Source: Bacteroidales bacterium UBA6428 (lineage in GTDB: Bacteria; Bacteroidota; Bacteroidia; Bacteroidales; UBA932). Taken from it: 64,000 bases of DNA. Positions 53,645-62,276 of this stretch are shown in pieces (position 1 is the first letter of the stretch; each line of letters starts with the position of its first letter). A program made the translations under genes and the position numbers. The notes beneath the pieces were generated by a model. The model searched no databases, had not been told where the DNA came from, and was given only the letters and a program-made list of their open reading frames with translations. The stretch lies in the NCBI GenBank assembly GCA_002437305.1, contig DJOW01000058.1:1-64000 (forward strand), given 5' to 3'.

Positions 53645-54025
53645 CTATGCTTCCTCTTCCTTTACGAAAGCAAGTTTTTTCTCTTTGATTCTTGCCTTCT
53701 TACCCGAGAGCTGACGCAGATAGAAGATTCTTGCTCTGCGGACCTTGCCGACCTTGTTCAATTCAATGCCGTCAATGAATGGTGACTGAATCGGGAATAT
53801 TCTCTCAACTCCGATGCCTCCGGAAATCTTGCGTACCGTGAAGGTCTTTGTCTGTGGGGTGGCGCCTCTAAGCTGGATAACCACACCTCTGAACTTCTGG
53901 AGTCTATCCTTGTCACCTTCCTTGATTCTGTAGGTGACAGTAATTGTGTCACCAGCCTTGAATCTTGGATAGGTAGCGACTTTCTCGTTAGCGAAAGCCT
54001 GTTCTACAACTTTAATCAAATCCAT
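53645..54025 (-). CDS. rplS: 50S ribosomal protein L19
   Basis: The 126-aa protein starts [33 protein letters not shown] after a short lead and carries [41 protein letters not shown], the full L19 signature at the 30S-50S interface. The acidic tail EEEA is normal for the phylum. It heads a transcript that continues into tRNA-Arg and tRNA-Gly. No trmD or rpsP is nearby, unlike in many bacteria. Confidence 0.97.
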   Translation of the reverse strand: MDLIKVVEQAFANEKVATYPRFKAGDTITVTYRIKEGDKDRLQKFRGVVIQLRGATPQTKTFTVRKISGGIGVERIFPIQSPFIDGIELNKVGKVRRARIFYLRQLSGKKARIKEKKLAFVKEEEA

Positions 54026-54098
54026 TTCTCAATAAATTTTTGGCAACATTACGCACATTTGATAACGACCCGTAAGCGGTTGCTCTTGTTTCGGACTG

Positions 54099-54128
54099 CA
54101 AAAGTACGAATTTTTTCTTTAATCCAAA
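54099..54128 (-). promoter_or_regulatory. Promoter of rplS
   Basis: On the minus strand TTTG (54128-54125), 18 bases, then TACTTTTG (54106-54099) followed by CAGTCCG. It leaves a leader of about 65 bases before the rplS start codon. Confidence 0.75.
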
Positions 54129-54140
54129 AACTTTTTGAGA

Positions 54141-54800
54141 TTATTTGAAGAATTTTAAAGCCGCCCTGCATAAATCGGTGATCCTTGACCATTCTCCGGC
54201 CGCGATCATCTCTTTAGGGAAGAGTTTTGAACCCATTCCGACACATGTGACGCCGGATTTCGCCCACGCCGACAGATTCTCCTGCGTCGGCTCCACGCTT
54301 CCTGTTGCCATTATCATGGACCAAGGCAGAGGGGCAAGGATGTCTTTCACGAACTTCGGTCCGCCGACACTGCCTGCCGGGAAGACCTTCACTAGGTCGC
54401 AGCCAAGTTCCTGGGCATCGCTTATCTCTGTGACGCTGCCGCATCCTGGGGTGTATGGAAGCCCGTGCCTGTTGCACAGTTTCGCAACCTCTGGATTTAA
54501 TGAAGGTGACACTATGAAGTTCGCGCCCATCTGGATGTAAAGAGCCGCCGTAGGTGCGTCCAGAATGGTCCCCGCACCCAGGATAAGCCCCGGGCACCCG
54601 GAAAGAACGAACTTTGACAATTCTTTGAAGACCTCTATCGCGAAGTCTCCACGATTTGTGAACTCAAAGGCCCTGATGCCGCCTTCGTAGCATGCCTTGA
54701 CAACTTTTTTTGCGATCTCCACATCACTGTTGAAGAAGACCGGGACTATTCCCGTCTCCTTAATCGCCGTCAAGGTCTCAAGTTTTCTGTACTTTGCCAT
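54141..54800 (-). CDS. eda: KDPG/KHG aldolase
   Basis: The 219-aa class I aldolase splits 2-keto-3-deoxy-6-phosphogluconate into pyruvate and glyceraldehyde-3-phosphate. It shows GIVPVFFNSD, LGAGTILD, IVSPSLNPEV, TPGCGSVTEI, and the Schiff-base Lys in LVKVFPAGSVGGPKFVKDI. The ATG at 54800 (MAKYRKLETL) is chosen over an upstream one that would run into the dnaJ terminator. With uxaC 2 kb away it fits hexuronate breakdown, although the two are not in one operon. Confidence 0.93.
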   Translation of the reverse strand: MAKYRKLETLTAIKETGIVPVFFNSDVEIAKKVVKACYEGGIRAFEFTNRGDFAIEVFKELSKFVLSGCPGLILGAGTILDAPTAALYIQMGANFIVSPSLNPEVAKLCNRHGLPYTPGCGSVTEISDAQELGCDLVKVFPAGSVGGPKFVKDILAPLPWSMIMATGSVEPTQENLSAWAKSGVTCVGMGSKLFPKEMIAAGEWSRITDLCRAALKFFK

Positions 54801-54819
54801 AATCTGAAATTGTCTAATT

Positions 54820-54850
54820 AAAAAAGACCCTCCCGCGCGCAATGCACAGG
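54820..54850 (-). terminator. Probable terminator of grpE-dnaJ
   Basis: On the minus strand CCTGTGC pairs with GCGCGGG (two U-G pairs), followed by AGGGTC and six T residues. It separates dnaJ from eda. Confidence 0.5.
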
Positions 54851-54885
54851 ACGGCCCTTGTCATGTCAATTAATAAAAAGTCCCA

Positions 54886-56079
54886 TTAGAAAATGTTCTT
54901 CATCTTGTCGAACACGGCCTTGTCATCGCGGGATGGATCCGGAGTGAATGACCGGCTGTTCCTTATGTTCTCCAGCGCGTTCTTCTCATCGGAGGAAAGT
55001 TTCTTAGGAATCCACACCAGGATCTTGACGTAAAGGTCTCCGAATCCGCTTCCGTAGCCGCTCACCGCCGGAAGTCCCTTCCCGCGGAGCTTCATCACGG
55101 TTCCGGACTGTGTTCCCGGGTCTATCTTGACCTTGTAGGATCCGTCCAGGCAAGGGACCGTGATCTCTCCGCCGAGGATCGCGTCAGTCACTGAGATGAC
55201 AGTAGAGTAGAACAGGTTCTTTCCGTCACGCTTGAGAACAGAATGCGGAATCTCCTCGATCACAACAAGAAGGTCGCCATTGACTCCTCCGTGGGGAGCT
55301 GAGTGGCCTTCTCCCTTGATGGTCAGCTGCATTCCGTCCTCAACGCCCGCAGGAATACGGACTTTTACTGTCTCGCGCCTGCGCACAAGACCGGTTCCTC
55401 CACACGTGCGGCAGGGGTTCGAGATGATCTTTCCCTCGCCTCCGCATTGAGGGCAGGTTGAGTAGGTGACGGTCCTGCCGAACATTGAATTGACAACCCG
55501 CTGTGTCTGGCCGGTACCGTTGCACGTAGGACAGGTCTTGACATCTGAAGGATTCAGTGTTCCGCGTCCTCCGCAGTCAGGGCACGGCCTGTTGCGCTCC
55601 AGGGTGATCTCTTTCTCCACACCGGTGGCTATTTCCTCAAGGGTCAGGCGCACTCTTGTCCTGATGTCCCGGCCCCTGGCGACTCTCTGCTGGGTCCGTC
55701 CTTGGCCCGCTCCCCGGGTTCCGCCTCCGAATCCAGAGAATCCTCCGAATCCAGAGAAACCTGCGCCGCCGAACAAATCGCTGAGAATGTCGTTCAGATT
55801 GCCGAATCCACCGCTGAAGTCAGGACCCGGCTGGCTGCCGACACCGGCAAAACCATACTGGTCATACTTTGCCTTTTTGTCAGGGTCGCTGAGCACTGAA
55901 TAAGCCTCCGAGGCCTCCTTGAATTTTTCCTCGGCGGTCTTCTTCTCAGCTTCCGTACCGTCTACCCAGCGGTCAGGATGCCACTTCATCGCCGCCGCCC
56001 TGTAGGCTTTCTTTATGTCGTCTTCGCTGGCAGTCTTCGCGACCCCCAGCACCTCGTAGTAATCTCTTTTTTCTGCCAT
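54886..56079 (-). CDS. dnaJ: Chaperone DnaJ (Hsp40)
   Basis: The 397-aa protein has a J domain with HPD (MKWHPDRW), a Gly/Phe-rich region (GGFGNLNDIL to GGTRGAGQGR), and four zinc-binding repeats CPDCGGRG, CPTCNGTG, CPQCGGEG and CRTCGGTG. The C-terminal substrate-binding domains follow. It delivers unfolded proteins to DnaK. The ATG at 56079 is used; the frame begins two codons earlier with TTG. It lies 13 bases after grpE in the same operon. dnaK itself is not in the window. Confidence 0.96.
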   Translation of the reverse strand: MAEKRDYYEVLGVAKTASEDDIKKAYRAAAMKWHPDRWVDGTEAEKKTAEEKFKEASEAYSVLSDPDKKAKYDQYGFAGVGSQPGPDFSGGFGNLNDILSDLFGGAGFSGFGGFSGFGGGTRGAGQGRTQQRVARGRDIRTRVRLTLEEIATGVEKEITLERNRPCPDCGGRGTLNPSDVKTCPTCNGTGQTQRVVNSMFGRTVTYSTCPQCGGEGKIISNPCRTCGGTGLVRRRETVKVRIPAGVEDGMQLTIKGEGHSAPHGGVNGDLLVVIEEIPHSVLKRDGKNLFYSTVISVTDAILGGEITVPCLDGSYKVKIDPGTQSGTVMKLRGKGLPAVSGYGSGFGDLYVKILVWIPKKLSSDEKNALENIRNSRSFTPDPSRDDKAVFDKMKNIF

Positions 56080-56092
56080 ATTCAAGAATCTC

Positions 56093-56713
56093 CTATATCG
56101 CTACAACCACTTTGGCGTAACGGATAACTTTTCCGCCCAGAGTGTAGCCTGTCTGCACTACATCGTAGACAAGTCCCTTCTTGTCCTCTTCCTGTACCGG
56201 GAACTGTGCCACAGCCTCATGGAAGTCAGTGTCGAACTTCTCGCCCTTAGCCTTGATGACCTCAAGTCCCTTGCTTTTTAAGTAAGACATCAATTTATTG
56301 TAAATCAATTCCGTACCTTCTTTGGCCACATCATCGGAAGAGTTCTCCTTAAGCATCTTCATCGCCCGTTCACAGTCATCCAAAACCGGAAGAAGACCTT
56401 TGATTGTCTCGGCTGAGGCCGAGGCCGCGAGCTCAAGCTTCGCCTCCGCGGAATGTCTGCGGAAGTTCTCGAAATCAGCGTAAAGACGCAGATAATCCTC
56501 TTTCTCCTTGTTCACGCTGGCCTTGAGATCCTCGTTCTCCTTAAGGAGCTTGGAAAGTTTTCCTTCTATTTTCTCAGCCTCCTCATCGACCTCTGGAACC
56601 TCCTTTTCGGTTTCTTTCTCTTCAGTCATGACTTCGGACTTTGCGTCAGTCTTGACATGCTCATTAGGCTCGACCTGCTCCTTATTCCTGTTTTCCTTGT
56701 TCTTTTTGCTCAT
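56093..56713 (-). CDS. grpE: DnaK nucleotide-exchange factor GrpE
   Basis: The 206-aa protein has a charged N-terminal tail and a long coiled coil (LLKENEDLKASVNKEKEDYLRLYADFENFRRHSAEAKLE). The C-terminal beta domain carries the family signature (FHEAVAQFPVQEEDKKGLVYDVVQTGYTLGGKVIRYAKVVV). It speeds ADP release from DnaK. It is the first gene of grpE-dnaJ and is divergent from uxaC. Confidence 0.96.
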   Translation of the reverse strand: MSKKNKENRNKEQVEPNEHVKTDAKSEVMTEEKETEKEVPEVDEEAEKIEGKLSKLLKENEDLKASVNKEKEDYLRLYADFENFRRHSAEAKLELAASASAETIKGLLPVLDDCERAMKMLKENSSDDVAKEGTELIYNKLMSYLKSKGLEVIKAKGEKFDTDFHEAVAQFPVQEEDKKGLVYDVVQTGYTLGGKVIRYAKVVVAI

Positions 56714-56779
56714 ATCTCAATTCTCCTTGTTTCAAATAAATCCACTCCGGAGCGTCATCCATTTACTCCGAAGCGACTG

Positions 56780-56787
56780 CAAAGGTA
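56780..56787 (-). promoter_or_regulatory. -7 element of grpE
   Basis: TACCTTTG on the minus strand, followed by CAGTCGC. No good -33 is visible. No CIRCE element is present near it. Confidence 0.5.
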
Positions 56788-56839
56788 TCAAATTGTCTGC
56801 CAATAACATGATCGCTGACATAATGTCAGACCGCAGGTC

Positions 56840-56870
56840 TTGCGTTTTTCCCTTTCAGTCGCTATCTTTG
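56840..56870 (+). promoter_or_regulatory. Promoter of uxaC
   Basis: TTG at 56840-56842 and TATCTTTG at 56863-56870 are 20 bases apart. Transcription would start about 15 bases before the ATG at 56891. Confidence 0.65.
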
Positions 56871-56890
56871 CCGGATAATACACAGAACCA

Positions 56891-58306
56891 ATGAGTGCAT
56901 TCATAAACAAAGACTTCATGCTGTCCACCGGGACAGCGCGGCGGCTTTTCCACGACCATGCTGAGAAACTGCCGATAATCGACTATCATTGCCATCTTTC
57001 ACCAAGGGAAATAGCGGAAAACGTCCGATTCCGCGACATTACGCAGCTTTGGCTTGTCGAAGGCCGAAGCGGGGACCACTACAAGTGGCGCGCGTTGAGG
57101 GCAAACGGAGTGCCGGAGGAGTACATCACCGGAGGCAGGTCTTCTTGGGAAAAGTTTGAGAAATGGGCTGAGACAATGCCTTATCTGATGCGCAACCCTC
57201 TCTACCATTGGTCGCATCTTGAACTGAGCCGTGTTTTCGGAATAGACAAGGTCCTGAAGCCGGAGACCGCCCGTGAGATCTTTGAGGAGTGCAACGCCAA
57301 GCTCGCCACCGAGGAGTTCCGTGGGCAGGCGCTGATCCGCAGGTTCAATGTGGAGGTGGTCTGCACGACCGACGACCCGGTGGATGACCTTCGGTGGCAC
57401 AGGCAGATCGCCGGGCATCCTTTCGGAACCAAAGTCCTGCCGACGTGGAGACCGGACAAGGTGACGGGAATCGAGGGGACCGGTTCATTCAATGAATATC
57501 TCGTCAGGCTCTCAGAGGCCTCCGGAGTGGAGATCCGGTCATATTCAACATTGATTGAGGCTCTCCGCAAGAGGCATGACTTCTTCGAATCCATGGGCTG
57601 CCGTCTCTCCGACCATGGCCTTGACACTTTCTACGCTGAGGATTATGATGACAGTGAGATTGAAGGAATATTCAGCGCCGCCCTTTCAGGAAAGCCTGTC
57701 AATGAGCGTGACGCCGCGAAGTACAAGAGCGCCGTCCTGCATGACCTCGCGGTGATGGATGCCGAGTCCGGATGGACCCAGCAGTTCCACGTCGGGCCTC
57801 TGCGCAACAACTGTACGAGAATATTCCGGAGCGTCGGGCCGGACGCTGGTTGCGACTCGTTGGACGACAAGCAGGTGGCTGTGGCGGGAAACCGGTTTTT
57901 CGATTCGCTGGACATCGCCGGCAGGCTCGCGAAGACCATTCTCTATTGTCTGAACCCCAAGGACAACGAGGTGATGACCACGATGGCGTACAACTTCAAT
58001 GACGGATCCGTGCCCGGCAAGATGCAGTTCGGCTCCGGCTGGTGGTTCCTCGATCAGGAGAACGGAATGCGCAGGCAGATCGACACCATATCCTCCCTGG
58101 GTCTTCTGAGCCGTTTCGTCGGCATGCTGACCGACTCCAGAAGCTTCATAAGCTACCCTCGCCATGAATATTTCCGCCGCATCCTCTGCGATGTCATCGG
58201 CGCCGATGTCGAGGCCGGCAAGATTCCGGCGTCCGAAATGGACACCGTCGCCAGGATGGTCCGCGACATCTCCTACTTCAACGCCAAGGAATATTTCGGA
58301 TTCTAG
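56891..58306 (+). CDS. uxaC: Glucuronate (uronate) isomerase
   Basis: This 471-aa amidohydrolase-fold enzyme interconverts D-glucuronate/D-fructuronate and D-galacturonate/D-tagaturonate. DYHCHLSPREIAEN carries the His-x-His metal site. The family motifs ITQLWLVEGRSGDHYKWRALRANGV, CTTDDPVDDLRWH, WRPDKV and RKRHDFFESMGCRLSDHGL are all present, as is the C-terminal GMLTDSRSFISYPRHEYFRR. Length is normal. No other hexuronate gene adjoins it apart from eda at some distance. Confidence 0.96.
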   Translation: MSAFINKDFMLSTGTARRLFHDHAEKLPIIDYHCHLSPREIAENVRFRDITQLWLVEGRSGDHYKWRALRANGVPEEYITGGRSSWEKFEKWAETMPYLMRNPLYHWSHLELSRVFGIDKVLKPETAREIFEECNAKLATEEFRGQALIRRFNVEVVCTTDDPVDDLRWHRQIAGHPFGTKVLPTWRPDKVTGIEGTGSFNEYLVRLSEASGVEIRSYSTLIEALRKRHDFFESMGCRLSDHGLDTFYAEDYDDSEIEGIFSAALSGKPVNERDAAKYKSAVLHDLAVMDAESGWTQQFHVGPLRNNCTRIFRSVGPDAGCDSLDDKQVAVAGNRFFDSLDIAGRLAKTILYCLNPKDNEVMTTMAYNFNDGSVPGKMQFGSGWWFLDQENGMRRQIDTISSLGLLSRFVGMLTDSRSFISYPRHEYFRRILCDVIGADVEAGKIPASEMDTVARMVRDISYFNAKEYFGF

Positions 58307-58368
58307 TCTCAAGGCGTGGTTCCAGAAGCGGTATGATTCTCTGAAACCGCGCCTGAAAATTGTTTGAC

Positions 58369-60201
58369 ATGCCAAGTTACCTCCAGATAGAGAACATCTC
58401 CAAATCATACGGCCCGAAAGTCCTGTTCGAGCACATCGGCTTCAACATCAATGAAGGCGACAAGATCGCCTTGATCGCCCCTAACGGCACAGGCAAGACC
58501 AGCCTCCTGCGCATCCTCGCGGGAAAGGACAGCTCCGACTCCGGCGGCAAGATCATATTCCTCAAGGACATCCGCATCGCGTTCCTTGAGCAGGAGTATG
58601 AATATGACCCCGGATCCACCGTGTGGGATCAGATAATGCGCGACAGCGAGCCGTGGACGAAGAACCTTGATCCAGAGCATCTTGCCGAATATGAGCAGCG
58701 TGTCCGCCGTCTTCTGACCTCCTTCGGGATGTCTGAATATGATCGTAAGATGAAGGTGCTTTCCGGCGGTGAGGTCAAGCGTGCGGCCATCATCGTGATG
58801 CTCGCCAGCGAGGCGGACTTCTTCGTGATGGACGAGCCGACGAACCATCTTGACATCGATGGCATCGAATTTCTGGAGAACTATCTGTCCCACGCACGCT
58901 GTACCCTTCTGATGGTGACCCACGACCGCTACTTCCTGGATTCCGTTGCGAACACGGTGATGGAGATGGACCGCGGTGCCGTCTATATTTATAAAGGCAA
59001 CTATCAGAACTATCTGGAGAAGAGGCAGGAACGCATCGAGAACTACAATGCCGAGACAGACAAGATCAAGAACCTCCTTCGCCGTGAACTGGAATGGATG
59101 CACGCAAGTCCCTGCGCCAGGACCGGAAAGGCCAAGTACCGCAAGAACGCTTTCTATGAGCTGAAGGACAGGTCTGAGCAGGTTTACAGGACAAACAGCG
59201 TCAGCCTTGCCGAGATGGGTCCGGCCTCAAGGCTTGGAACCAAGATCATCAACTGCAAGGATGTCAGTTTCTACTATGGCGGAGACTGCTACCTGAGCCA
59301 TTTCACCTATAATTTCCAGCGCTACGAGAAAGTCGGCATCGTTGGTAGGAACGGTGTCGGCAAGACAACGTTCATCAATCTTCTGATCGGGAATATGGAC
59401 CCTTCGGATCCCGGCACGATGACCGGAGTGATCGAGAGGGGAGAGTCGCTCAAAATAGGCTACTACCGCCAGAGCGGAATGCGTTTCGATGAGAACCAGA
59501 CCGTTCTTGAGACCGTGAACGACACCCATCTTTTGAGCCGGTTCCTTTTCCCGCACGACATGCTGAACAACCGCATCAGCAAGCTTTCCGGAGGAGAGAA
59601 ACGTCGTCTGTACCTGCTGACCATCCTGATGAGGCAGCCGAACCTGCTGATCATGGATGAGCCGACCAACGATCTGGACATCGTGACCATCAATATTCTT
59701 GAAGAGTACCTGAAGGAGTTCAAAGGCACCTTGATTCTGGTCTCCCACGACCGTCATTTCCTGGACCGTCTGGTCGATCACCTGTTCGTGTTCTGCGGAG
59801 ACGGTGAGGTCAAGGACTTCATCGGCAGTTACAGCCAGTACCGAGAGTTCATCAAGGACCACGAGGCGGAGAAGCGCGGCAGGACCCGTGAGGAAGAACG
59901 GGCGGCCAAGGCCGTAGCGGCGTCAGGCTCTCCTTCCGCCCGGTCCCGGTCTGATGTCTCGCCGGCGCCCAAGGCCTCACGTCCCGATGCACCCCGCAAG
60001 CTGAGCTACAAGGAACAGCACGAGCTTGAACAACTTGAGAAGGACATCGAGACGCTCACCGCCGAGAGGACAGGGCTTGAGTCCAAGATGAACGGAGTTC
60101 TCACCGACCCCGCCGAACTCCAGAAAGTCACCACCCGTTTCGCGGAGGTCTCATCAGAACTTGACACCAAAGAGACCCGCTGGCTGGAGCTTTCAGTCTG
60201 A
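58369..60201 (+). CDS. ABC-F family ATPase (Uup-like)
   Basis: The 610-aa soluble protein has two ATPase domains without membrane segments: Walker A LIAPNGTGKTSLL and IVGRNGVGKTTFIN, and signatures LSGGEVKRAAI and LSGGEKRRLYL. MDEPTNHLDIDGIEFLENYL and MDEPTNDLDIVTINILEEYL follow their signatures. A linker lies between them (about 230-290) and a C-terminal coiled coil at about 550-610 (KLSYKEQHELEQLEKDIETLTAERTGLESKM), as in Uup. ABC-F proteins act on ribosomes or DNA structures. A TTG nine bases earlier is in frame; the ATG is preferred. It starts 62 bases after uxaC. Confidence 0.93.
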   Translation: MPSYLQIENISKSYGPKVLFEHIGFNINEGDKIALIAPNGTGKTSLLRILAGKDSSDSGGKIIFLKDIRIAFLEQEYEYDPGSTVWDQIMRDSEPWTKNLDPEHLAEYEQRVRRLLTSFGMSEYDRKMKVLSGGEVKRAAIIVMLASEADFFVMDEPTNHLDIDGIEFLENYLSHARCTLLMVTHDRYFLDSVANTVMEMDRGAVYIYKGNYQNYLEKRQERIENYNAETDKIKNLLRRELEWMHASPCARTGKAKYRKNAFYELKDRSEQVYRTNSVSLAEMGPASRLGTKIINCKDVSFYYGGDCYLSHFTYNFQRYEKVGIVGRNGVGKTTFINLLIGNMDPSDPGTMTGVIERGESLKIGYYRQSGMRFDENQTVLETVNDTHLLSRFLFPHDMLNNRISKLSGGEKRRLYLLTILMRQPNLLIMDEPTNDLDIVTINILEEYLKEFKGTLILVSHDRHFLDRLVDHLFVFCGDGEVKDFIGSYSQYREFIKDHEAEKRGRTREEERAAKAVAASGSPSARSRSDVSPAPKASRPDAPRKLSYKEQHELEQLEKDIETLTAERTGLESKMNGVLTDPAELQKVTTRFAEVSSELDTKETRWLELSV

Positions 60202-60252
60202 GGCGCGGCCATATTCCCATCAATAATATTTTATATTCACAGTGTCTTTCAT

Positions 60253-60260
60253 TATATTTG
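60253..60260 (+). promoter_or_regulatory. -7 element of the acyltransferase gene
   Basis: TATATTTG. It overlaps the first in-frame start of the long frame (60258), so translation must begin at 60288. Confidence 0.55.
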
Positions 60261-60287
60261 TCCGGATATGCGACAGTTTGCTGTGAG

Positions 60288-61199
60288 ATGAAGATTTTGA
60301 CGAAACTCGTTCTTGGATTCCTGCGTGTGGTCTCGGCGCTTCCGCTGGGTTTTCATTACGCGTGGGCCGGGTTTTTCGCCTGGTTGCTCCGTGATGTGCT
60401 GCACTACCGCCGCGATGTGGTTATGATCAATCTTTCACGTGCATTCCCCGAAAAAAAGTACACGGAATTGAGGCGGATCTCAAATTCGTTTTACAGGCAT
60501 TTCGGTGAGGTTCTTGCCGAGACCATTTGGTTCGGAGGCTGCCGTAATCCGGAAAGGCTGCATAGGCAAAGATTGGTGGAATACACCAACATAGAGATCC
60601 TTGAGGCTGCTCTTGCGGAAAGTCCAGGGGTTGTTGTACTTAACAGCCATTTTGGAAACTGGGAGCTTACGGGAGGATGCCTTACTTACGATTATCGCCC
60701 AGCTTCGGAACAGGGAAAGATTGACGTCAATGATGTCATTGCGGTCTATAAGCCTCTGAGCAGCAAAATGTGGGACGAGATCATGAGGGTCAACCGCTGT
60801 GCCCCGGTCCTGCGCTATGGCTACACAGGCTACGTCAGTTCCGTCGATCTCCTGCGTTTCGCCTTGTCCCACAGGGAAGACAAGAAAATCTACATAATCC
60901 CGGCTGACCAGTACCCTTACAGGAACTCAACGGTGAACGATGTGGTTGATTTCATGCACCAGCCCACGCGCACGATGCTTGGAGGTGCGTCAATCGCCAA
61001 TAAACTCCACTACAGTGTGCTATACATGAGCTTGACACCGGTCTGCCGAGGACATTATAAGTGGACGTTCAAGGAGATCTGCCGTGACGCCTCGGCGATG
61101 ACGCCCCATTCGATCATGCAGGAATTCTACCGCTTGCTGCAGGCTGATCTTGAAAAACATCCGGAGAACTACCTTTGGACGCATAAGAGATGGAAATAA
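60288..61199 (+). CDS. Lipid A biosynthesis acyltransferase (LpxL/HtrB-like)
   Basis: The 303-aa membrane-anchored acyltransferase has an N-terminal hydrophobic segment (ILTKLVLGFLRVVSALPLGFHYAWAGFFAWLL) and NLSRAFPEKKYTELRRIS. The catalytic H-x4-E is in LNSHFGNWELTGG, and the lipid-binding motif is in IYIIPADQYP. It adds a secondary acyl chain to lipid A or a related ornithine/amino lipid at the inner membrane. The following DUF4831 gene starts within four bases of its stop, so both are on one transcript. Confidence 0.9.
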   Translation: MKILTKLVLGFLRVVSALPLGFHYAWAGFFAWLLRDVLHYRRDVVMINLSRAFPEKKYTELRRISNSFYRHFGEVLAETIWFGGCRNPERLHRQRLVEYTNIEILEAALAESPGVVVLNSHFGNWELTGGCLTYDYRPASEQGKIDVNDVIAVYKPLSSKMWDEIMRVNRCAPVLRYGYTGYVSSVDLLRFALSHREDKKIYIIPADQYPYRNSTVNDVVDFMHQPTRTMLGGASIANKLHYSVLYMSLTPVCRGHYKWTFKEICRDASAMTPHSIMQEFYRLLQADLEKHPENYLWTHKRWK

Positions 61200-61203
61200 C
61201 AAA

Positions 61204-62247
61204 ATGTTTATGAATATGAAGAATTACCCTACAATGTCACTCCTTTGCCTGGCGGCGGCCTTGCTGCCATCGGGCAACGTTTCGGCTCAGGATCCGGTGG
61301 GAACAGTTTCCTACGCCCTTCCTCAGACCACGATCACCATCGAGGTCGAAGCAGTCCGTGAATATTTTTACGCCGGTCCTTATGCGAAATACGCCCAGAA
61401 GTACCTTGGCGTGGACGCAAGGCAGGCTGATCAGACCACGTGCCGTCTCAGCACAGTGAAGATGACCCCGTACATAGAGGCGGACCAGAATTTCCGTTAC
61501 TACGTAACACCTGACAAGGCAAGCCAGTCTTTTCTGTCTCTGACCTCGCAGGGGTTGGTCGCCGTGTATGACGGAAGCTTTGGTGAAAGCTCCGAATGGA
61601 GGTTCACCACTCAGTCCGGCGCGGATTTCAGAGATAAAGGCGTAAGCTCCAACCTGACCTCTGAGGCCACCACCCTTTACCGTGGCGTGAAGGATGACGC
61701 TTCCTACAACCGTATCGCTGTCCAGCAGAACATGATAGTACAGAAATCCCTTGAGCAGAGAGCCAAGGAGGCGGCCGACATGATCTTCAACCTGCGTCAG
61801 AAAAGGGTACAGATTGTCACCGGAGACACGGACGCGACCTACAGCGGTGAGGCCATGGGAGCCGCTCTCGATGAGATCGCGGCCTTGGAGAAGGAATACA
61901 TGTCGATGTTCATAGGCTACAGTGATTTCCAGACCCAAAAGCTTAAATGTGATGTCGTCCCTGTAAAGGACAGGAAATCCCAGACCTATGTCGCGTTCAG
62001 AATCTCGGACACGGACGGGATTGTCGCCGCTGACAACATGTCAGGAAAGCCATATCTTCTGGAAATCGTCCCTCAGGCGATCGGAGAGGCTTCCGGCAAA
62101 AGTGTGCAGGCTAAATCAAATGTGGCGATCTACAGAATTCCTTCAGTCTGCACAGTGCGTCTTTCAGATGGCATGACATCGCTTCTCCAGGACAGGATCG
62201 CTGTCTATCAGCTTGGCACAGAGGGTTATTTTCCTCTTTCGAAATGA
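61204..62247 (+). CDS. DUF4831 family exported protein
   Basis: The 347-aa protein starts with a signal peptide (about residues 1-28, ending GNVSAQ) and continues VSYALPQTTITIEVEAVREYFYAGPYAKYAQKYLGV, the typical start of DUF4831. That family is restricted mainly to Bacteroidota and has no assigned function. Nearby ATGs at 61210 and 61216 are also possible. It is co-transcribed with the acyltransferase, and pepD follows after 29 bases. Confidence 0.85.
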   Translation: MFMNMKNYPTMSLLCLAAALLPSGNVSAQDPVGTVSYALPQTTITIEVEAVREYFYAGPYAKYAQKYLGVDARQADQTTCRLSTVKMTPYIEADQNFRYYVTPDKASQSFLSLTSQGLVAVYDGSFGESSEWRFTTQSGADFRDKGVSSNLTSEATTLYRGVKDDASYNRIAVQQNMIVQKSLEQRAKEAADMIFNLRQKRVQIVTGDTDATYSGEAMGAALDEIAALEKEYMSMFIGYSDFQTQKLKCDVVPVKDRKSQTYVAFRISDTDGIVAADNMSGKPYLLEIVPQAIGEASGKSVQAKSNVAIYRIPSVCTVRLSDGMTSLLQDRIAVYQLGTEGYFPLSK

Positions 62248-62276
62248 TAAACTCACATATTAATAAATAACGCGCC

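Noticed and set aside
53503..53688. Small plus-strand gene over the tRNA-Arg region
   Set aside because: It is a translated antisense of tRNA-Arg and the end of rplS.
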